Of a DNA stretch of 64,000 nt, positions 24,387 to 34,380 are shown piece after piece. The number at the start of each line of letters is the position of its first letter. Within the stretch, counting starts at the first letter, position 1. Made by a program: the position numbers and the translations under genes. The notes under the pieces are model-generated. The model was not told the origin of the DNA. It did not search any database and worked only from the letters and a program-made list of their open reading frames with translations. Source of the stretch: Acidiphilium rubrum (GTDB lineage: Bacteria; Pseudomonadota; Alphaproteobacteria; Acetobacterales; Acetobacteraceae); the NCBI RefSeq assembly GCF_900156265.1, contig NZ_FTNE01000013.1, forward strand, positions 1 to 64,000. The letters run 5' to 3'.

Positions 24387-26636
24387 ATGGACCCGATGGC
24401 GGCGATCCGTGATACTTTTTTCCAGGAATGCGAGGAGCAGCTTTCCGAACTTGAGAGCGGCCTGATGCGGATGGAGGGCGGCGAGACCGATCAGGAGACG
24501 GTCAATGCCGTGTTCCGGGCCGTTCATTCGGTCAAAGGCGGGGCTGGCGCGTTTGGGCTGGAGGATCTGGTTCGCTTTGCTCATGTGTTCGAGACAGCGC
24601 TCGATCAGGTGCGCGCGGGCAAGCTGGATGCCTCGGCAAATGCGGTGCGGCTGTTGCTCCGGGCATCTGACGCGCTGGCGGATCTGGTCCGCTGCGCGCG
24701 CGATGGTGCCACGCCTGATGAGGCGCAGACGACATCGCTGGCCGCGGCGCTCAAGGCACTGACCAATGGAGGTCCGACGGACGATGGTCATGCCGAGGAC
24801 GACGAGGATGACGGGCTCGGCGATCTGACGTTTCTGCCGTTGCCGGTCGCGGTCGAAGCGGAGACGACGCGACCCACTGGCTGGATCATCAAGTTTCGGC
24901 CGCTTGCCGATCTTTATGGCAATGCGAACGAGGCAGCGCTGCTGCTGCGTGAAGTCAGCGGGCTCGGTCCGGTGAGTGTGACGGTTGACACGTCATCGCT
25001 CCCCGACTTTGCCGATCTCGATCCCGAAGGCGCGTATTTAAAATGGACCATTACGCTGCAGTCCGACTGCGATGAACAGGCCATTCGCAGCGCATTCGAA
25101 TTCGTCGAGGACGATTGCGAACTTTTGATCAGCCGCGCATCGGACCAGGCCGATGAGGCGAGCCTGCCGCAGCCGGGCGTTGATGAGGGCGGCGCTGGAA
25201 GCGCGGAGACGATCCGCTCGCCCGTTCCGATCATGGCGGCTAACGCGACGGCCAGCAGCGATATTCCCACGGATGCGGACGTGCTGGCCATGATCCGCAA
25301 GGCACAACAGAGCGTGTCACAGCCCGATCATGATCAGCCCGCGGCGCGGTCTCGTCAGGGTGCGCCGCCGGCCGTGGACGGGACATCGTCCAAAAGTGAT
25401 GGCGGCTCTGCGGTCGGGGCTACGATCCGGGTGGATCTTGACCGGGTGGATCGCCTGATCGACCTGGTGGGCGAACTGGTCATCAACGAGGCGATGCTGA
25501 CTCAGCGCGTCATGGAAGCCGGGCTGGCGCGTGCCTCGGGTGTGGCGGCTGCGCTCGACGAGCTTGAGCATCTGACCCGCGAGATCCAGGACAGCGTGAT
25601 GGCGATCCGCGCGCAGCCGGTTCGCTCGGTGTTCCAGCGCATGCCCCGTCTGGTGCGCGAGGTGGCGGCGATGACCGGCAAGCAGGTCCGGCTGTTGACC
25701 GATGGCGAGGGCACGGAGGTCGATAAAACGGTCATCGAGCGGATCGCCGATCCGTTGACCCATATGATCCGCAACGCGATCGACCATGGGCTCGAGCCGA
25801 CCGATGCACGGCTCGCGGCCGGCAAGCCGGAGGAGGGGGTGGTCAAGCTGACGGCGCTGCATCGTTCCGGGCGGATCGTGATCGAGGTTGCGGATGATGG
25901 TGCCGGGATCAATCGCGAACGGGTCAAGGCGAAGGCGATCGAGAGGGGGTTGATCGCGCCGGAAGCGCAGTTGAGCGATGAAGAGACCGACAATCTGATC
26001 TTCCTGCCTGGTTTTTCGACCGCGAGTACGGTTTCGGACATCTCCGGCCGCGGGGTGGGCATGGATGTGGTGCGGCGCTCGGTTCAGTCGCTCGGCGGGC
26101 GGATTTCCATTGCATCGCGGCCGGGGGCTGGTTCGACCTTTACGCTCAGCCTGCCGCTGACGCTCGCTGTGCTCGATGGCATGGTGGTCAGTGTGGCCGG
26201 CCATACGCTGATTGTTCCGCTCAGCGCGATCATCGAAACCTTGCAGCCGCAGGCTGCCAATGTTCACACGCTCGGCACGGATGTGCGGGTTGTGGCGATG
26301 CGCGGGCGCTATATTCCGCTGGTCGATGTCAGCATGGCGCTCGGATATCGTGACGCGCCGCTCGAGGCGGACAAGAGCGTGGCTTTGCTGGTCGAAGGTG
26401 AGGGCGGCATCCGTGCGGTGCTCATTGTCGATGCGATCCAGGGCCAGCGCCAGGTTGTGATCAAGAGTCTTGAGGCGAATTACCGGGCGGTGCCCGGTAT
26501 CGCCGCCGCTACGGTGATGGGCGACGGGCGCGTTGCTCTTATTCTCGATGTCGATGCGATCGTCTCGGTGACGAGGACCGAAATTCTCCGTGGTGACGCG
26601 CTGCGGGCCGAACCATTTCTTTTACAAGCGAGTTAA
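24387..26636 (+). CDS. cheA: Chemotaxis sensor histidine kinase CheA
   Basis: A 749-residue kinase at the receptor arrays. P1 HPt domain with phospho-His H47 (FRAVHSVKGGAGAFG), a divergent P2-like region (about 150-240), an acidic and Gln/Ser linker, P3 dimerisation helices (about 345-400, DRLIDLVGELVINEAML), the GHKL ATPase (N box THMIRNAIDHGLEP; DDGAGI; GRGVGMDVV) and a C-terminal CheW-like domain (about 610-745). All parts needed for trans-autophosphorylation are present. AGGAGGATAG provides a ribosome site 15 bp after cheY1. Confidence 0.97.
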   Translation: MDPMAAIRDTFFQECEEQLSELESGLMRMEGGETDQETVNAVFRAVHSVKGGAGAFGLEDLVRFAHVFETALDQVRAGKLDASANAVRLLLRASDALADLVRCARDGATPDEAQTTSLAAALKALTNGGPTDDGHAEDDEDDGLGDLTFLPLPVAVEAETTRPTGWIIKFRPLADLYGNANEAALLLREVSGLGPVSVTVDTSSLPDFADLDPEGAYLKWTITLQSDCDEQAIRSAFEFVEDDCELLISRASDQADEASLPQPGVDEGGAGSAETIRSPVPIMAANATASSDIPTDADVLAMIRKAQQSVSQPDHDQPAARSRQGAPPAVDGTSSKSDGGSAVGATIRVDLDRVDRLIDLVGELVINEAMLTQRVMEAGLARASGVAAALDELEHLTREIQDSVMAIRAQPVRSVFQRMPRLVREVAAMTGKQVRLLTDGEGTEVDKTVIERIADPLTHMIRNAIDHGLEPTDARLAAGKPEEGVVKLTALHRSGRIVIEVADDGAGINRERVKAKAIERGLIAPEAQLSDEETDNLIFLPGFSTASTVSDISGRGVGMDVVRRSVQSLGGRISIASRPGAGSTFTLSLPLTLAVLDGMVVSVAGHTLIVPLSAIIETLQPQAANVHTLGTDVRVVAMRGRYIPLVDVSMALGYRDAPLEADKSVALLVEGEGGIRAVLIVDAIQGQRQVVIKSLEANYRAVPGIAAATVMGDGRVALILDVDAIVSVTRTEILRGDALRAEPFLLQAS

Positions 26637-26639
26637 GCC

Positions 26640-27104
26640 ATGAATGAACCGCTCACGAACGGGGCCGAGGGCCGCGAATTGATTGCATTTCGTGTTGGGC
26701 AGCAGGAGTTCTGCGTCAACATCATGGCGGTCCGGGAGATCCGTGGATGGACGGCGGCGACCGCGCTACCCCAGGCGCCGCGGTATATTTGCGGTGTCAT
26801 CAATCTACGCGGTGCGGTGCTGCCGATCGTGGATTTCGCGGTGCGGCTCGGCCTGCCGGGATCGGCGCCGACCGCGCGGCATGTGATCATCGTGACCCAG
26901 ATCCATAACCAGCAGGTCGGGCTGCTGGTCGATGCGGTGTCGGATATCCTGACGTTGAACGACAATGCGATCCAACCGACCCCGGATGTCGCGTCCGATC
27001 TGGTCAAGGCGTTTGTGCGCGGGCTGCTGCCGGTGGATGGGCGGATGATCAGCCTCATTTCGCTGGATCATATTCTGCCGGCCGACGAGCGTCAGGCAGC
27101 ATGA
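26640..27104 (+). CDS. cheW: Chemotaxis coupling protein CheW
   Basis: A 154-residue SH3-like adaptor that links receptors to CheA. It shows the usual pattern: [21 protein letters not shown] at the N-terminus, then [23 protein letters not shown], and [10 protein letters not shown]. It begins 3 bp after the cheA stop and overlaps cheR by 4 bp (ATGA), so expression is translationally linked across the operon. Confidence 0.96.
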   Translation: MNEPLTNGAEGRELIAFRVGQQEFCVNIMAVREIRGWTAATALPQAPRYICGVINLRGAVLPIVDFAVRLGLPGSAPTARHVIIVTQIHNQQVGLLVDAVSDILTLNDNAIQPTPDVASDLVKAFVRGLLPVDGRMISLISLDHILPADERQAA

Positions 27105-27994
27105 GTACGGCAATCAGCCCAGCCAATGGACGCAGCCTGATCGACGGTGGCGAGTATCGTTTGACCGGGGAGGATTTTCGCCAGATTTCGGCGATGATCT
27201 ACGCCGATGCCGGCATCGCGATGCCCGACCACAAGGCGACCCTGGTCTATTCCAGGCTCGCCAAGCGGTTGCGCGCCCTGGGGCTGAGGAATTTCTCGCA
27301 ATATTGCGAACTTGTGAGCAGTGCCGAGGGGAGCGACGAGCGGCAGGAGATGCTGGCCGCACTGACAACGAATGTGACGCGGTTTTATCGGGAGCCGCAT
27401 CATTTCGAGCATTTGCGCACGCAGATTTTGCCGCCGTTGATCGCGAGCGCGCGCAAGGGGGGCCGGGTGCGGCTGTGGTCGTCCGCGTGTTCGAGCGGTC
27501 AGGAGCCATACTCGATCGCGTTGACGGTTCTGTCGTTGCTGCCGGATGCGGCGCAGCGCGATATCCGGATTCTAGCTACCGACATTGACCCCAACATGAT
27601 CGCGACGGGCAAGGCCGGGCTGTACGACAAAAATGCGATCGAGCCGGTGCCGCCTGATCTGCGGCAGCGCTGGTTTTCACCGGCCGACGGTGATCGGGGC
27701 ATGGTGCGAATTGCAGAGCAGGCGCGTGCGCTGGTGGAGTTTCGCCGGCTCAACCTGATCGGTGACTGGCCGATGCAGGGGCGGTTTCATGCGATTTTCT
27801 GTCGCAATGTGGCGATCTATTTCGATGATCCAACGCAGGGGGCGATCTGGTCGCGCATGGTGCCGCTGCTCGATCCTGCAGGTGCGCTCTACATTGGTCA
27901 TTCGGAGCGCGTGAGCGGTCCGGCCGAGCGGCTGTTGCGCAGCGATGGGATTACCACGTATCGGCCGCTGGTCGGCAAGGAGACGCGCCGATGA
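27101..27994 (+). CDS. cheR: Chemotaxis protein methyltransferase CheR
   Basis: Methylates glutamates on chemoreceptors using S-adenosylmethionine. The 297-residue protein has the helical N-terminal domain ([19 protein letters not shown]), [14 protein letters not shown], the SAM-binding loop [24 protein letters not shown], and the C-terminal CRNVAIYFD and IGHSER motifs. Both receptors encoded nearby end in a W-x-x-F tether that could dock to this enzyme. ATGA overlaps join it to cheW and cheB. Confidence 0.96.
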   Translation: MSTAISPANGRSLIDGGEYRLTGEDFRQISAMIYADAGIAMPDHKATLVYSRLAKRLRALGLRNFSQYCELVSSAEGSDERQEMLAALTTNVTRFYREPHHFEHLRTQILPPLIASARKGGRVRLWSSACSSGQEPYSIALTVLSLLPDAAQRDIRILATDIDPNMIATGKAGLYDKNAIEPVPPDLRQRWFSPADGDRGMVRIAEQARALVEFRRLNLIGDWPMQGRFHAIFCRNVAIYFDDPTQGAIWSRMVPLLDPAGALYIGHSERVSGPAERLLRSDGITTYRPLVGKETRR

Positions 27995-29028
27995 GCGTCA
28001 GGGTTCTGGTGGTTGATGATTCGGCAACGATGCGGGAATTGATTTCCGCTGTGCTCAGGCAGGATCCGCAGATCGAAGTGGTCGGCCACGCGGCCGATCC
28101 GCTGGAGGCGCGGACGGCGATCAAGCAGTTGAATCCCGATGTGATCACGTTGGATGTCGAGATGCCGAACATGAACGGTCTCGAGTTTCTCGAGAAGATC
28201 ATGCGGCTGCGGCCAACGCCCGTCATCATGGTTTCGAGCCTGACCCAGGCCGGTGCCTCCGTGACATTGCGGGCGCTCGAGTGTGGTGCGTTCGATTGCG
28301 TCGCGAAACCATCCAACGGCGACTATCACGATTTCGACCAACTGCCCGAGAAAGTGAGGGCGGCCGCAAAATCGCGGATGCAGCCTCGCAGTTTTGCGCC
28401 CGCCGAGCCGGTGACACCCGACCGTAACGGGCGGTTCGCGCCGGATGGCAGGGTTGTGGCGATCGGGTCGTCCACCGGCGGTGTGGAGGCGTTGATCGCG
28501 GTGCTGTCACGGTTTCCGGCGAATTGTCCGCCGGTGTTGATCACGCAGCATATGCCGGCAACGTTTACCAAGAGTTTTGCAGAGCGGCTCAACCGGCTGT
28601 GTGCTCCCGAGGTCGCGGAAGCGGAAGACGGCATGTTGGTGTTGCCCGGGCATATCTATCTGGCGCCGGGCAGCGCGCATCTGGAGATCGCCAATCCGAG
28701 CAGGCCGCGCTGCCGGTTGCATGATGGCGAGCGGGTCAGCGGGCATCGGCCGTCGGCGGATGTGTTGTTCGGCTCGGTGGCGCGGGTGATCGGTGCCAGA
28801 TCGCTGGGTGTGATCCTGACCGGCATGGGGCGGGACGGGGCGCAGGGGTTGCTGGAGATGCGCCAGGCCGGGGCGGAGACGATCGGGCAGGATGAGGCCA
28901 GCTGTATTGTCTACGGCATGCCGAAAGTGGCGTTCGAGATCGGCGCTGTCTCGCGCCAGCTATCGCTCGGCAAAATGGCCGACCACATTCTACGCAGCAC
29001 CAGCCTTCATCATAGGGAGAGAGTGTAA
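27991..29028 (+). CDS. cheB: Chemotaxis methylesterase/glutaminase CheB
   Basis: Removes receptor methyl groups when phosphorylated by CheA. The 345-residue protein has an N-terminal receiver with phospho-acceptor D55 ([16 protein letters not shown]) and a C-terminal CheB esterase domain with the catalytic Ser in [11 protein letters not shown], His in ITQHMP and Asp in [11 protein letters not shown]. It adjoins cheR (ATGA) and cheY2 (TAATG), giving the matched adaptation pair. Confidence 0.97.
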   Translation: MSVRVLVVDDSATMRELISAVLRQDPQIEVVGHAADPLEARTAIKQLNPDVITLDVEMPNMNGLEFLEKIMRLRPTPVIMVSSLTQAGASVTLRALECGAFDCVAKPSNGDYHDFDQLPEKVRAAAKSRMQPRSFAPAEPVTPDRNGRFAPDGRVVAIGSSTGGVEALIAVLSRFPANCPPVLITQHMPATFTKSFAERLNRLCAPEVAEAEDGMLVLPGHIYLAPGSAHLEIANPSRPRCRLHDGERVSGHRPSADVLFGSVARVIGARSLGVILTGMGRDGAQGLLEMRQAGAETIGQDEASCIVYGMPKVAFEIGAVSRQLSLGKMADHILRSTSLHHRERV

Positions 29029-29423
29029 TGCCTCTTGCGAATACCCTGACGATTCTCGTTGTCGATGATCAACAGACAATTCGCAGTCTGGCCAGAATGG
29101 CGTTGGAACAGTGGGGGGTTGGCGAAATTCTTGAAGCGGCTGATGGCGAGGAGGCGCTCAAGGTCATTCTGACTCACAAGACGCCGATCCATCTGATCAT
29201 TTCCGATTACAACATGCCGAATATGAACGGTTTGAGTCTGTTGCGAGCGGTGCGTGCTCATGGGCCGATCAGCAAGACCGCCTTCATCATGCTGACCGGG
29301 CGTGCCGACAAGCAGATGGTGCTGAGCGCGGTTGAGCACGGGGTCAACAACTATCTGGTCAAGCCCTTCACGCCGGAGTCGCTGCGCGAAAAGATCGAGG
29401 CGGTCATCGGTGCCTTGAAATGA
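29028..29423 (+). CDS. cheY: Chemotaxis response regulator CheY (second copy, probable motor regulator)
   Basis: A 131-residue receiver with acidic residues VVDD (12-14), phospho-acceptor D60 ([13 protein letters not shown]), LTGR in the switch-Thr region, and KPFTPE with the conserved Lys. Located between cheB and cheD, the position of CheY2 in rhizobial operons, where CheY2 binds the motor. The start overlaps the cheB stop (TAATG) and the stop overlaps cheD (ATGA). Confidence 0.93.
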   Translation: MPLANTLTILVVDDQQTIRSLARMALEQWGVGEILEAADGEEALKVILTHKTPIHLIISDYNMPNMNGLSLLRAVRAHGPISKTAFIMLTGRADKQMVLSAVEHGVNNYLVKPFTPESLREKIEAVIGALK

Positions 29424-29998
29424 GCTCACCGACGGAACTGGATGTTATCGTCGAACGCAAGATCAACATCGTGCAAGGCGAGCAGCAGGTTTCGAATGAC
29501 CCTGGCGTCGTGCTGACGACGATTTTGGGATCGTGCATCGCGGCATGCATGTGGGATCGGGACGCCGGGGTTGGTGGTATGAATCATTTTCTGTTGCCTG
29601 GTGATCGAACCGACCCTGGACAGGCGAACCGAGGCGGGGATGCGATGCGCTATGGTGCCTATTCGATGGAGCTTCTGGTCAATGGGCTGCTCCGGCAGGG
29701 CGCGCAGCGTCGCCGTTTGCAGGCGAAGTTGTTCGGCGGGTCGTGCATGATGGCCGGCTTGACGGATGTGGGACAGTTGAATGCGGCTTTTGCCGAGCGG
29801 TTTTTGCAGGCGGAGGGAATTGCGATCGTCGGCGGTAGTCTGCGGGGGAATCAGGGGCGGCGGATTCAGTTCTGGCCGGTATCGGGGCGGGCGCGACAGA
29901 CGTTGCTGAACAGCAGCAATGGTGCCGTGTCCCGCGCCGAGGCCAACCTTGTCCCGCCGCCATCGTTCAGCACGGCCGGCACGGTGGAGCTGTTTTGA
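29420..29998 (+). CDS. cheD: Chemoreceptor glutamine deamidase CheD
   Basis: Deamidates receptor glutamines, and in some bacteria modulates CheC phosphatase. The 192-residue protein has the catalytic Cys in [11 protein letters not shown] (C39), the catalytic His in GGMNHFLLP (H56) and a Thr at 33/34, plus the family pattern [10 protein letters not shown] and [14 protein letters not shown]. There is no cheC in the window. Its stop overlaps the TTG start of the small CheT-like gene. Confidence 0.94.
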   Translation: MSSPTELDVIVERKINIVQGEQQVSNDPGVVLTTILGSCIAACMWDRDAGVGGMNHFLLPGDRTDPGQANRGGDAMRYGAYSMELLVNGLLRQGAQRRRLQAKLFGGSCMMAGLTDVGQLNAAFAERFLQAEGIAIVGGSLRGNQGRRIQFWPVSGRARQTLLNSSNGAVSRAEANLVPPPSFSTAGTVELF

Positions 29999-30345
29999 GT
30001 CAGTCACAGGTATTGGTTGGCGATCTGCTGATCACGGTTGAGGCGGAGCTTGTCGAGCTTGGGCGCCTGGCTGAGCAATTCCAGGCGGTTCTCGGTCCGG
30101 CGATGCTCAGGGCGGCGGATGATTTCGCGTGTCATCAGGAGGCGCAGATCATCGATCTGATCACCCAACGGCTTTATGGGCTGAGCGATTTCATGCGGGC
30201 GTTGCGGCCTTCGGTGCCGGAGGCGTGGTCGGTCGATCCGGATCCGGCGGCGAGCGTGGTGACGCTGGCCGATCTGTCGTGCCGGTTGCGCGGCGTGCCG
30301 GAGCAGCCATCGACGCATCAGGCCGGAGAGTTCGAGGCGTTCTGA
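29995..30345 (+). CDS. Small che-operon protein with a CheZ-like D-x-x-x-Q motif (CheT-like)
   Basis: A 116-residue, mostly helical protein starting at TTG, which overlaps the cheD stop (TTGA) with GGTGGAG upstream. Residues 48-60 read [14 protein letters not shown]54-x-x-x-Q58 matches the catalytic signature of the CheY-P phosphatase CheZ and of the small rhizobial protein CheT, whose gene also follows cheD. The flanking Leu/Ile heptad pattern fits a CheZ-type helical hairpin. This suggests a phosphatase or modulator of one CheY. The match is short and position-based, so the family call is tentative. It is the last gene of the che operon. Confidence 0.65.
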   Translation: MSQSQVLVGDLLITVEAELVELGRLAEQFQAVLGPAMLRAADDFACHQEAQIIDLITQRLYGLSDFMRALRPSVPEAWSVDPDPAASVVTLADLSCRLRGVPEQPSTHQAGEFEAF

Positions 30346-30490
30346 CGCAGGGTTGGAGTGTTGGCTCCATGATGGCGGGTGGGAATTCTATTTTGCGAAG
30401 GCGAATTCAATTCCCGAAACGACCATCGCCACATCAGTGACGTGTATGGGTACGCAGAAATACCAATGGATTCTGAGGGCCGTGGCTTTC

Positions 30491-30523
30491 GCATTGGCCA
30501 GGGGTAGCGCCCCTGGCCAATGC
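30491..30523. terminator. Bidirectional terminator-like stem between che operon and rpmE
   Basis: Perfect 14-bp inverted repeat, gcattggccagggg at 30491-30504 and its complement at 30510-30523, with a 5-nt loop, between convergent genes. There is no long T run, so it may be a structural or factor-assisted terminator. The ccagggg/cccctgg core resembles module H6 of the GC-rich hairpin arrays. Confidence 0.6.
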
Positions 30524-30544
30524 TTGACCTGAAACCCAACCGGA

Positions 30545-30772
30545 CTACTTCGTGCGGGCGCCGATGGTGGCGAAGCGTTTGTTGAATTTTGCGACCTGGC
30601 CGCCGGTGTCCATGACGCGGTGCTGGCCGGTCCAGGCGGGGTGGGACTTCGGATCGATGTCGAGGCGCAGCGTATCGCCGGCTTTGCCGTAGCATGACCG
30701 GGTCGTGTAAGCGGTGCCATCGGTCATGATGACGTTGATCTCGTGGTATTCGGGGTTGATATTGGCCTTCAT
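30545..30772 (-). CDS. rpmE: 50S ribosomal protein bL31
   Basis: A 75-residue large-subunit protein. [19 protein letters not shown] at the start and [10 protein letters not shown] with FNKRF near the end are characteristic of alphaproteobacterial bL31. Only one Cys is present ([10 protein letters not shown]), so it is the zinc-free form. The ATG at 30772 has AGGAG at proper spacing; an upstream in-frame extension is not needed. Confidence 0.95.
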   Translation of the reverse strand: MKANINPEYHEINVIMTDGTAYTTRSCYGKAGDTLRLDIDPKSHPAWTGQHRVMDTGGQVAKFNKRFATIGARTK

Positions 30773-30884
30773 CGCGGATCTCCTGGGGGCTGACCGATGC
30801 CGACCGGTCATTCAGGGCGTCGCATAACGCGGGCGCGGTCTTGATGCAAGATGGCCGGGGCGCTGGGCGCCCCGGCTTTTATGG

Positions 30885-31865
30885 TCAGAGGTTGACGGCT
30901 TTGAGGCCGGCTTCGGGATAGCGGGTGCCGGCGACGGCGCCGGGTGGCATGATGCGGTCGATCGCGGCGAGATCGTCGCTGGTCAGGGTGACGTCGAGTG
31001 CGCCGATATTTTCATCGAGGTATTTGCGGCGTTTGGTGCCTGGGATCGGTACGATGTCGTCGCCTTGCGCCAGCACCCAGGCGAGCGCGAGCTGGCTGGG
31101 GGTGCAGGATTTGGCGGCGGCGAGTTGTTTGACTTGCTCGACCAGTTTGAGGTTTTTCGCGAAATTGTCGCCCTGGAAGCGGGGGTTGTTGTGGCGCCAG
31201 TCATCGGCGGCGAGGTCTTCGGGTTTGGTGATGGCGCCGGCGAGGAAGCCGCGGCCGAGCGGGGAGTAGGGGACGAAGCCGATGCCGAGTTCGCGCACGG
31301 TTTGCAGCAGGTCGCCTTCAGGATCGCGCGACCAGAGCGAGTATTCGGTCTGCAGCGCGCTGATGGCGTGGATTTTATGGGCGCGGCGGATGGTGGCGGG
31401 CGAGGCTTCGGAGAGGCCGAGGTGCTTGACCTTGCCGGCTTTGACCAGGTCGGCCATGGCGCCGACGGTCTCTTCGATCGGCACGGTCGGGTCGACGCGG
31501 TGCTGATAGTAAAGGTCGATCGTGTCGATGCCGAGGCGTTTGAGGGAGGCGTCGCAGGCGGATTTGACGTAGGCGGGCTTGCCGTTGACGCCGAGGCGTT
31601 TGCGGTCGGCGGTGAATTCGTTGCCGAATTTGGTGGCGAGGACGATTTTGCTGCGGTTCGCCTGCACGAAGCTGCTGAGCAGTGTTTCGTTGTCACCCAT
31701 GCCGTACATGTCGGCGGTGTCGAAGAAGGTGATGCCGGCTTCGAGCGCGCGGTCGAGGGTGGCGCGGGCTTCGGCTTCGTCGCGGCCGGCATAGAAATCG
31801 GACATGCCCATGCAGCCGAGGCCGAGGGCGGAAACGGTTAAGGTGCCGAGTTGGCGGGTTTTCAT
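30885..31865 (-). CDS. Aldo/keto reductase
   Basis: NADPH-dependent reduction of aldehydes or ketones; cytoplasmic. The 326-residue TIM-barrel protein has the complete catalytic tetrad D49 (FFDTADMYG), Y54, K79 (LATKFG) and H122 (YYQHRVDP), and the C-terminal nucleotide-binding signature [15 protein letters not shown]. It resembles the AKR13/YakC group used in stress or aldehyde detoxification. It stands alone between rpmE and the TVP38 gene. The substrate is unknown. Confidence 0.92.
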   Translation of the reverse strand: MKTRQLGTLTVSALGLGCMGMSDFYAGRDEAEARATLDRALEAGITFFDTADMYGMGDNETLLSSFVQANRSKIVLATKFGNEFTADRKRLGVNGKPAYVKSACDASLKRLGIDTIDLYYQHRVDPTVPIEETVGAMADLVKAGKVKHLGLSEASPATIRRAHKIHAISALQTEYSLWSRDPEGDLLQTVRELGIGFVPYSPLGRGFLAGAITKPEDLAADDWRHNNPRFQGDNFAKNLKLVEQVKQLAAAKSCTPSQLALAWVLAQGDDIVPIPGTKRRKYLDENIGALDVTLTSDDLAAIDRIMPPGAVAGTRYPEAGLKAVNL

Positions 31866-32049
31866 GCACTGCTCCTGATTTGGTTACCAGGGTATATGGG
31901 CGCGTGGTGCTGTGCGGAAAAGGGCGGGCCTGGTCGGGGGGCGGGTCAGGGGATGGGCCGGTTTTTCCTAAAAAACAGGGCGGATTCAGCTTTCGAAGCG
32001 AATGCCGCCACATGAGACGTTCTGTACGCCTTGCGTCACGAAATCATGC

Positions 32050-32736
32050 TCAGCCCGGCACCCGTACCGCGCGCGCGACCAGTTGGCCGATGCGCAGCGT
32101 CAGCCCGAGGGTTGCCGCCAGCCCGGCGCCGATCAGTACCAAATGGACCCAGCCCGGCCCGGTTCGGAGCGCGGTGATGCCTTGGACGCCGAGTGTGCCG
32201 AGCGTGACATAGAGGGCCAGGGCCGGCAGCGAGGCGAGGGTGCCGAGGGCATAATCGCGCCAGCCGATGCCGGATAACCCGAGCGCGAAGGAGGTGATCG
32301 AAAAGGGCATCACCGGTGAGACCCGCAGGAGCAGGACCAGGCGCCAGCCATCGCGCATGATCGCGGTATCGAAGCGGCGCAAGCCGTCGCGCCGGGCGAC
32401 GAGCCGGACGATGGCCGGGCGCAGGGCGGAGCGGGCGAGCGAGAAGGCGGCGCCGGCACCGAGCAGCACGCCGATGCTGGAAAGCCCGAACCCCAAAGCC
32501 ACGCCATAGACCGCGCCGGCGGCGAGGCCGAGCAGCGAGGCGGGCAGGAAGCCGATCAGGGCGACGAGGGTTTGCAGCAGCACGAAGATGACCCAGCCCA
32601 GCACGCCGAGGGCGCGCAATCGGTCGAGCCAACCGAGGATGCGGGCCGCCCAGGTGGTGCCGCCGGCCAGGCTGAGTGCCAGAGCGGCGGCGAGGATGGC
32701 AAATCCGGCGGCGATCGTGATCAGCCGTGCCTTCAC
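32050..32736 (-). CDS. TVP38/TMEM64 (DedA-like, VTT domain) membrane protein
   Basis: A 228-residue inner-membrane protein with about five to six hydrophobic segments. The VTT-domain pattern is visible: FLPASLLGLAAGAVYG (reentrant loop), the basic loop RPAIVRLVARRDGLRRFD, and LLRVSPVMPFSITSFALGLS. Members are candidate lipid scramblases or transporters; function in bacteria is poorly defined. The upstream glycosyltransferase gene overlaps it by 4 bp, so the two may act together in membrane lipid or glycolipid metabolism. Confidence 0.85.
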   Translation of the reverse strand: MKARLITIAAGFAILAAALALSLAGGTTWAARILGWLDRLRALGVLGWVIFVLLQTLVALIGFLPASLLGLAAGAVYGVALGFGLSSIGVLLGAGAAFSLARSALRPAIVRLVARRDGLRRFDTAIMRDGWRLVLLLRVSPVMPFSITSFALGLSGIGWRDYALGTLASLPALALYVTLGTLGVQGITALRTGPGWVHLVLIGAGLAATLGLTLRIGQLVARAVRVPG

Positions 32737-33482
32737 GGTTCGGGTTTGCCCAGCAGCGGCCAGGGGCGGATGCCTGCGCGATCGAGCCGGAAGCGCAGCG
32801 CGGTATCGAGCACGCCGAAGCCGTAGGTGACCGAGCGTTGGAAATTGATCGAGGAGGCTTCCTTGAAATAGCGGGTCGGGCAGGAGATTTCGCCGAATCG
32901 GTAGCCGGCATGGAGCGCCTGCACGATCATTTGATTATCGAACACGAAATCGTCGGAACAGCGGTCAAGCGGCAGGGTTTCGAGGACGCGGCGCGACCAG
33001 GCGCGGAAGCCGGTGTGGTATTCGGAGAAATGCTGGGCGAGCAGCAGGTTTTCGGCGAGGGTGAGGGCGCGGTTGGCGAGGAATTTCCACAGCGGCATGC
33101 CGCCGGCCAGGGCACCGACGCCCATGATGCGCGAGGCCAGCACCGCGTCGTAATGGCCTGACACGATCATCGAGGCCATCGCCGGGATCAGGCGCGGTGA
33201 GTATTGGTAATCGGGGTGGAGCATGACGACGATATCGGCACCGCGGCCGAGCGCTGCGGCGTAGCAGGTTTTCTGGTTGGCGCCGTAGCCGCGGTTGCGG
33301 TCGTGAATGATCGTGTAGAGGCCGAGCGATTTCGCCAGGACGGCCGTGGCGTCGGTGCTGGCGTCGTCGGTCAGGATCAGGTCATCGACGATTTCGCGAT
33401 CGATCTCGGTGACGGTGCGTTCCAGGGTGCGCGCCGCGTTGTAGGCGGGCAGCACGACCGCGATTCGTTGCCCCGCGAGCAT
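32733..33482 (-). CDS. Family 2 glycosyltransferase (DPM/DPG synthase-like)
   Basis: A 249-residue cytoplasmic enzyme of the GT-A fold. VVLPAYNAARTLERTV near the N-terminus, DDAST (D39-D40) for nucleotide-sugar binding, and HPDYQYSP in place of the DxD metal site match the polyprenyl-phosphate sugar transferases. A GFRAWSRRVLE block follows. There are no TM helices. The 4-bp overlap with the TVP38 gene suggests joint function. Donor and acceptor are unknown. Confidence 0.88.
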   Translation of the reverse strand: MLAGQRIAVVLPAYNAARTLERTVTEIDREIVDDLILTDDASTDATAVLAKSLGLYTIIHDRNRGYGANQKTCYAAALGRGADIVVMLHPDYQYSPRLIPAMASMIVSGHYDAVLASRIMGVGALAGGMPLWKFLANRALTLAENLLLAQHFSEYHTGFRAWSRRVLETLPLDRCSDDFVFDNQMIVQALHAGYRFGEISCPTRYFKEASSINFQRSVTYGFGVLDTALRFRLDRAGIRPWPLLGKPEP

Positions 33483-33649
33483 TACGGTGCCTTGCCTGTC
33501 ATGATGGTGTCCGTTCCCAAGGTTTGATCGATGTCGCGGTAATTGTGCGAAATCTACTTCGCTGGACCGGTTGGGAAATGCAAGCGGGGGGCTTGGATGA
33601 AGGGTTCAGTACGATATCGTAACGATATGGGCGTGCGAAGGCGCTTGGG

Positions 33650-34237
33650 TCAGGCGGGTTGAATTTTGAAATCAGGGGTTGGTGTGGGGAAGTCGGACGC
33701 GGTGCAATCTGGCGTGCCGAAGATGATGTGGCGGCGGGAGTCTGGCGGTGGGTCGGGGGCGAAGGGGGGTTCGGTGGGCAGGTCGATGCCCATGGCGTTG
33801 TAGAGGGGGGTGAGGATGCGGATGAGTTTTGGATTGGCGGCAAGGAATCCTGCGAATTCGGGGTCGGCGAGGATGTGTTGCAGGGTGAAGCGGGTGAAGC
33901 CGGTTTCGGGGATCAGGCGGTAGAGCCAGGCTTCGCGGCACGGCAGGGTGAGGCGTTTGCGGCGGGCGCGGGGTGGCTGCTCGGGCTGGGGTTGGGATTC
34001 GGGTGGGATTTCGGGCGTTGGTTTGGGGGTTGGTTTGGCGCGGGGTGGCATGGGGCCGCGGGCGAGGGCGGCGAGGAAGCGGGTGGTGAGGTTTTGCAGG
34101 CGGGTCCAGATCAAATTGACCATCGGGACGGGAACGTAGCCGGCCGGGCCGTGTTCGGCCACGGTGTCGCACAGCGCGTTCATCATGACGATGAAGCAGC
34201 GGATGACGAACGGGGGATTGGTTGGGGTTGCTGACAC
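33650..34237 (-). CDS. Uncharacterised protein with Pro-rich linker
   Basis: A 195-residue protein I do not recognise by name. Residues 10-60 are helical (MMNALCDTVAEHG, WTRLQNLTTRFLAAL), residues 62-92 are very rich in Pro with Lys/Arg/Gln, and residues 95-150 form a second helical block (REAWLYRLIPETGFTRFTL...NPKLIRILTPLYNAMGI). The C-terminus is again Pro-rich. There is no signal peptide or TM helix. Coding bias fits the strand. It is flanked by non-coding DNA and not in an operon. It could be a lineage-specific protein of acetic acid bacteria. Confidence 0.6.
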   Translation of the reverse strand: MSATPTNPPFVIRCFIVMMNALCDTVAEHGPAGYVPVPMVNLIWTRLQNLTTRFLAALARGPMPPRAKPTPKPTPEIPPESQPQPEQPPRARRKRLTLPCREAWLYRLIPETGFTRFTLQHILADPEFAGFLAANPKLIRILTPLYNAMGIDLPTEPPFAPDPPPDSRRHIIFGTPDCTASDFPTPTPDFKIQPA

Positions 34238-34330
34238 GCGAGGATGATAGGACGCGGGACGGGGGGTGGGAAAGCATTTTGTTAGAATTATTGTTAGATA
34301 TTGGGCCGGGCTATTTTAGCCCCAAGCCCA

Positions 34331-34378
34331 AGTCCCAGATTAATAAAAGTTTTTTGCTTCTTTTTTACAAAAAAGAAG
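34331..34378. repeat. A/T hairpin repeat, single copy at the efflux operon end
   Basis: ttttttgCTTCTTTTTT-ACA-AAAAAAGAAG, inverted relative to the 7371 copy, ending 3 bp after the outer-membrane efflux gene stop. Read on the minus strand it places the hairpin and T tract just downstream of that gene, as an intrinsic terminator would be. The other half (GC stem and second hairpin) is absent. Confidence 0.8.
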
Positions 34379-34380
34379 TC

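Noticed and set aside
30491-30523. Copy of the GC-rich hairpin array
   Set aside because: Only the ccagggg/cccctgg core resembles module H6; the other modules are missing, so it is annotated as a terminator-like stem.
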